Source of the DNA: Dehalococcoidia bacterium
Lineage (GTDB): Bacteria; Chloroflexota; Dehalococcoidia; JACVQG01; JAHKAY01
DNA length: 5,770 nucleotides
Assembly: GCA_030740315.1 (NCBI GenBank)
Contig: JASLXN010000100.1
Span: 1-5,770, forward strand
Reading direction: 5' to 3'
The notes under the pieces: generated by a model
Databases searched by the model: none
The model's input: only the letters and a program-made list of their open reading frames with translations
Told to the model about the DNA's origin: nothing
Translations under genes and position numbers: made by a program
Part shown: positions 5,404 to 5,770 of the stretch, piece by piece
How the letters are laid out: each line of letters starts with the position of its first letter
How positions within the stretch are numbered: position 1 is the first letter of the stretch

Positions 5404-5419
5404 GAAGTATTATGACTTC
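5404..5419. promoter_or_regulatory. Inverted repeat GAAGT-N6-ACTTC in the divergent control region
   Basis: Perfect 5-bp arms (5404-5408 and 5415-5419) around an A/T-rich 6-nt centre, total 16 bp. The spacing resembles a dimeric regulator operator. It lies about 90 bp upstream of the CoA-transferase -35 and about 32 bp upstream of the tRNA-Asp -35. No regulator gene is in the window. Confidence 0.35.
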
Positions 5420-5432
5420 GGAGACTCCCGAA
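5417..5432. promoter_or_regulatory. Second inverted repeat TTCGG-N6-CCGAA
   Basis: Arms TTCGG (5417-5421) and CCGAA (5428-5432) flank AGACTC; the arms can be extended inward (GAG/CTC) with one unpaired C. It overlaps the right arm of the preceding inverted repeat by three bases, so the two could be alternative or composite sites. Confidence 0.3.
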
Positions 5433-5450
5433 CAGCCTAGGCACATTTAC

Positions 5451-5480
5451 TTGACAGCTACATACGGGTCTTGCTAAACT
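5451..5480 (+). promoter_or_regulatory. Promoter of tRNA-Asp
   Basis: TTGACA (5451-5456, perfect) is separated by 18 nt from TAAACT (5475-5480, 4 of 6), which carries an extended -10 TG at 5472-5473. The predicted start near 5487 is about 4 nt before the tRNA, as in the tRNA-Thr operon promoter, which has the same 18-nt spacer. Confidence 0.8.
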
Positions 5481-5490
5481 GAGCGCTATC

Positions 5491-5564
5491 GGCCCTGTAG
5501 TGTAGAGGCCTAACACACTGCCCTGTCAAGGCAGAGATCGCGGGTTCGAATCCCGTCGGGGCCG
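5491..5564 (+). tRNA. tRNA-Asp (anticodon GUC)
   Basis: A 74-nt cloverleaf. Acceptor stem GGCCCTG/CGGGGCC has one U-G pair. D arm is GTGT-loop-ACAC, anticodon arm CTGCC-CTGTCAA-GGCAG gives GTC at 34-36, and T arm is GCGGG-TTCGAAT-CCCGT. The discriminator is G73, an Asp identity base together with G34, U35 and C36. No CCA is encoded. It is a single-gene unit on the plus strand, divergent from the CoA-transferase operon. Confidence 0.97.
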
Positions 5565-5579
5565 CATGTGAACACATGC
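5564..5579 (+). terminator. Hairpin just downstream of tRNA-Asp, possible weak terminator
   Basis: GCATGTG (5564-5570) and CACATGC (5573-5579) are perfect 7-bp arms separated by AA, realistically forming a 5-bp stem with a 6-nt loop. The following bases are pyrimidine-rich but have no true T-run. It shares the tRNA's last base. It may help 3' processing or termination, or be chance. Confidence 0.35.
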
Positions 5580-5770
5580 CTCCCGCTTCCTTTCCCATAT
5601 CTACGCTCATACCTCACTGGGTGCCGCCCGCCTCGGAAAGCTGCCGGTCCATCCGCAGAGACATGGTGCCAGCCCTTCAACCCCCTCCGCACTCTTCGGT
5701 TTTATACCCCCTCGAAGTGTCCAAAAAACGCTGACAGCCAACATAGCAGTGCAAAAATATCGTTATAATT
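5580..5770. other. Non-coding tail of the window
   Basis: No supported gene on either strand. The last bases contain a perfect TATAAT (5764-5769) on the plus strand, but the nearest -35-like hexamer (CTGACA, 5731-5736) is 27 nt away, too far for a sigma70-type promoter. A gene may begin beyond the right edge. Confidence 0.4.

Noticed and set aside
5510..5692. 60-codon minus-strand open frame ending GPDGIRTRDLCLDRAVC
   Set aside because: The ending is the translation of the antisense of tRNA-Asp, a familiar spurious protein in databases; it has no ribosome-binding site or family outside the tRNA.
5731..5769. CTGACA and TATAAT at the right edge as a promoter
   Set aside because: Spacing is 27 nt, well outside 16-19; the TATAAT alone is not enough in an A/T-rich stretch.

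Overview
The window looks like a chromosomal piece of an uncultured bacterium, most plausibly a Chloroflexota member related to Dehalococcoidia. That placement is inference: it rests on the EF-Tu sequence, including a short cysteine-bearing insertion in its G domain, on the tuf-rpmG-secE-nusG gene order, and on a nearby pair of family III CoA-transferases. It was not tested by a tree. No mobile element, CRISPR array, integrase or phage gene is visible.

Positions 1-2027 hold a core translation and secretion operon read on the minus strand. From promoter to window edge it runs: a near-consensus sigma70-type promoter (1998-2027), tRNA-Thr(UGU), tRNA-Tyr(GUA), tRNA-Thr(GGU), tuf (EF-Tu), rpmG (ribosomal protein L33), secE (translocase subunit), and the first 18 codons of nusG, cut by the window edge. 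Spacing is very tight: 3 nt between the first two tRNAs, 20 nt from the last tRNA to the tuf start, 3 nt from tuf to rpmG, 4 nt from rpmG to secE and 5 nt from secE to nusG. The layout recalls the E. coli thrU-tyrU-glyT-thrT-tufB-secE-nusG cluster, without glyT and with rpmG added.

Positions 2028-2345 are intergenic and carry two candidate tandem plus-strand promoters. They face a small MaoC-like hot-dog-fold gene (2346-2801, plus strand) whose hydratase catalytic motif is replaced. It converges, with 7 nt between stops, on a two-gene minus-strand operon (5257 down to 2809). That operon encodes two paralogous CaiB/BaiF (family III) CoA-transferases of identical length, 403 aa each, both keeping the likely catalytic Asp. 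The three proteins suggest acyl-CoA metabolism: CoA transfer onto a carboxylic acid, plus an acyl-CoA-binding hot-dog protein. The substrate cannot be read from the sequence.

Positions 5258-5490 are a divergent control region. It holds a candidate promoter for the CoA-transferase operon, two abutting inverted repeats, and a strong promoter for a single plus-strand tRNA-Asp(GUC) gene (5491-5564). From 5565 to 5770 nothing coding is supported, only a small hairpin just after the tRNA.
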